Positions 12,422-13,763 of a DNA stretch of 13,763 bases are shown piece by piece (within the stretch, counting starts at the first letter, position 1; every line of letters starts with the position of its first letter). The stretch comes from a bacterium (GTDB lineage: Bacteria > Patescibacteriota > Microgenomatia > Daviesbacterales > UBA10151), in assembly GCA_027364775.1 (NCBI GenBank), contig DAHXOS010000093.1:1-13763 (forward strand), given 5' to 3'. The notes beneath the pieces were generated by a model. That model made no database searches. It was not told the DNA's origin and saw nothing but the letters and a program-made list of their open reading frames with translations. The position numbers were made by a program, and so were the translations under genes.

Positions 12422-13763
12422 CTAAATTAAAAATTGGGAATTTAACTCTAAAATTTCACCTTTTTTAAGTTGATTTTCAAGTATCATTCTGGAAAGTTTA
12501 GCTTCTAAATTATCCTGAAGATACCGTCTTAAAGGACGCGCACCCAAACTTGGATCATAACCTTTTTTGGCCAACTCGGTAATTAAGTCAGGGTTAAATT
12601 CTACTAAATAACCCTCATCTTTTAATTTTGTTTTCAGCTCTTCTAATTTTAGGTTAACAATTTGTTCAATCTCAACTTGTTCTAAGGGTTTAAAGATTAC
12701 TATTTCATCGAACCTGTTAATAAGTTCTGGTTTGAAAACCCTTAAAGTCTCTGTTTTTACCGCTTCCCTAAGAGCGTTAAAGTCCTGGTTATTTTTAATT
12801 CTTTCAGTAATTAACAAAGAAGCCACATTAGATGTTGCAACTATAATAGTATTACTAAAATCAATGTGTTTACCCTGAAAGTCTGTCAATCTGCCCTCCT
12901 CCAGTATCTGTAAAAATAAAGTCAGGATTTTTGGATCGGCTTTTTCAAACTCATCTAATAGGATTAAGGAATAAGGGTTATTTTTGACAGCTTCAGTTAA
13001 TTCACCTAATTTTTCCGGTCCACCAATTAAGCGGTCAACCGCTTCTGCAGTTTGATACTCTGACATATCATATTGTAAAAAACTAATGGAATTTTTGTAG
13101 TATATCTTGGCCAAAGTTTTAGCTAATTCGGTTTTTCCAACTCCGGTCGGGCCCAAAAAGAGGAAAGAACCTATCGGTCTGTTTTGATCACGCAATGCTG
13201 TTGCAGATCTTCTTAAAGTATCGGCAATTATTTTAGTTGCTTCTTTTTGGCCTATTATTTTTTTGGCAAACTCCTGTTCCAAATTTAAAAGAAAATCTTT
13301 TTGGCTTTCATCAATCTCTATAGATGGAATTTTTGTAATCTTTGCAAAAGTCTCTTTTACTAAAGATTTATTAATAATTTTATCTTTGGCAGCAGTTTCA
13401 ACTTCATCCAAAACGTACAAAGCTGCATCCGGCAAAACCCGGTTGTGAACATACTTTAAACTATCCAAAATAAGTTCTTTAATAGCCAAATAGCTAATGC
13501 GCATTTTCTTAAAACGCATTAAATCTATTACTTTTGATTCAATAATCTCTGTTGTTTCTTCTAAGGATGCGGGTGGTACTTCAACGCGATGAAAAATGCG
13601 GGCTAGATTGGTATTCTTTTCAATTATTTTTGCGTAATTTTCATTCTCGGTAGAAGCTATAAATTGGAACTTATCTAATTCTAAGTATGGGCTAAGTAAA
13701 GCAAAAAAATTATACTGGTTACTTGCATCTCCCTCACCTAAAGTATGCAATTCATCTATAAAT
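12422..13763 (-). CDS. Hsp100/Clp-family AAA+ unfoldase, partial (5' end beyond window)
   Basis: The frame is open to the window edge and enters in FIDELHTLGEG, the Walker B region of the first AAA+ module. Upstream residues, including the first P-loop, are off-window. After the first module's LPDAALYVLDE, the chain passes in about 45 residues to the second module, with no room for the ClpB/ClpC middle domain. The second module has GPTGVGKT (about 204-211, counting from the window edge), Walker B LILLDEFEKA, sensor ATSN, Arg finger NRFDE and sensor-2 GARPLRR. Two usual elements are missing: the GYVG pore loop (the chain reads LIGGPEKLGELTEAV) and an IGF/LGF-type ClpP-docking loop. It is therefore a divergent Hsp100; clpA, clpB or clpC cannot be assigned. 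topA follows after about 126 bp. Confidence 0.85.
   Translation of the reverse strand, partial: FIDELHTLGEGDASNQYNFFALLSPYLELDKFQFIASTENENYAKIIEKNTNLARIFHRVEVPPASLEETTEIIESKVIDLMRFKKMRISYLAIKELILDSLKYVHNRVLPDAALYVLDEVETAAKDKIINKSLVKETFAKITKIPSIEIDESQKDFLLNLEQEFAKKIIGQKEATKIIADTLRRSATALRDQNRPIGSFLFLGPTGVGKTELAKTLAKIYYKNSISFLQYDMSEYQTAEAVDRLIGGPEKLGELTEAVKNNPYSLILLDEFEKADPKILTLFLQILEEGRLTDFQGKHIDFSNTIIVATSNVASLLITERIKNNQDFNALREAVKTETLRVFKPELINRFDEIVIFKPLEQVEIEQIVNLKLEELKTKLKDEGYLVEFNPDLITELAKKGYDPSLGARPLRRYLQDNLEAKLSRMILENQLKKGEILELNSQFLI

Noticed and set aside
13263..13448. 61-codon plus-strand open frame
   Set aside because: It lies antisense inside the Clp gene, with no motif.

Overview
The window is an AT-rich (by eye about one third G+C), densely packed bacterial segment. 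All twelve recognisable genes, plus one candidate small gene, are read from the minus strand. The organism is most likely a Candidate Phyla Radiation (Patescibacteria) bacterium, perhaps Microgenomates. This is inferred from several traits together: a minimal 152-aa EF-Ts, a secreted DUF5667 protein, a fused double-domain ThyX-like thymidylate synthase, very few Shine-Dalgarno sequences, and a translation cluster that lacks the usual pyrH/uppS/cdsA/dxr genes. No rRNA, convincing tRNA, insertion sequence, CRISPR array or prophage gene is visible.

In transcription order (high to low coordinates), the window opens with the 3' part of a Hsp100/Clp-type AAA+ unfoldase, cut by the window edge, and then topA. 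Next comes a nucleotide block of pyrG, dcd, dut, tmk and a ThyX-like gene. PyrG makes CTP; Dcd converts dCTP to dUTP; Dut converts dUTP to dUMP; ThyX would methylate dUMP to dTMP; Tmk phosphorylates dTMP to dTDP. This is almost a whole dTTP branch in gene order, missing only ribonucleotide reductase and nucleoside diphosphate kinase.

A 566-bp stretch (4182-4747) separates this block from the translation cluster and is the most information-rich non-obvious part. It holds a terminator-like hairpin after thyX and a good sigma70-type promoter in front of an unrecognised 55-codon Arg-rich ORF. It also holds a second promoter with a perfect TATAAT for rpsB, a 13-bp palindrome against that promoter's -35, and a roughly 170-nt rpsB leader with a 9-bp inverted repeat just before the start codon.

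The rest is rpsB-tsf-frr (S2, EF-Ts, ribosome recycling factor), the site-2 protease rseP, and a secreted DUF5667 protein. The last has its own promoter, placed so that its mRNA would be leaderless. The final 220 bases hold a terminator-like hairpin, an orphan strong Shine-Dalgarno sequence and a 12-bp tandem duplication, but no gene I can support.

Functions of the core genes rest on clear motifs. Promoters, terminators and the small ORF are predictions by eye.
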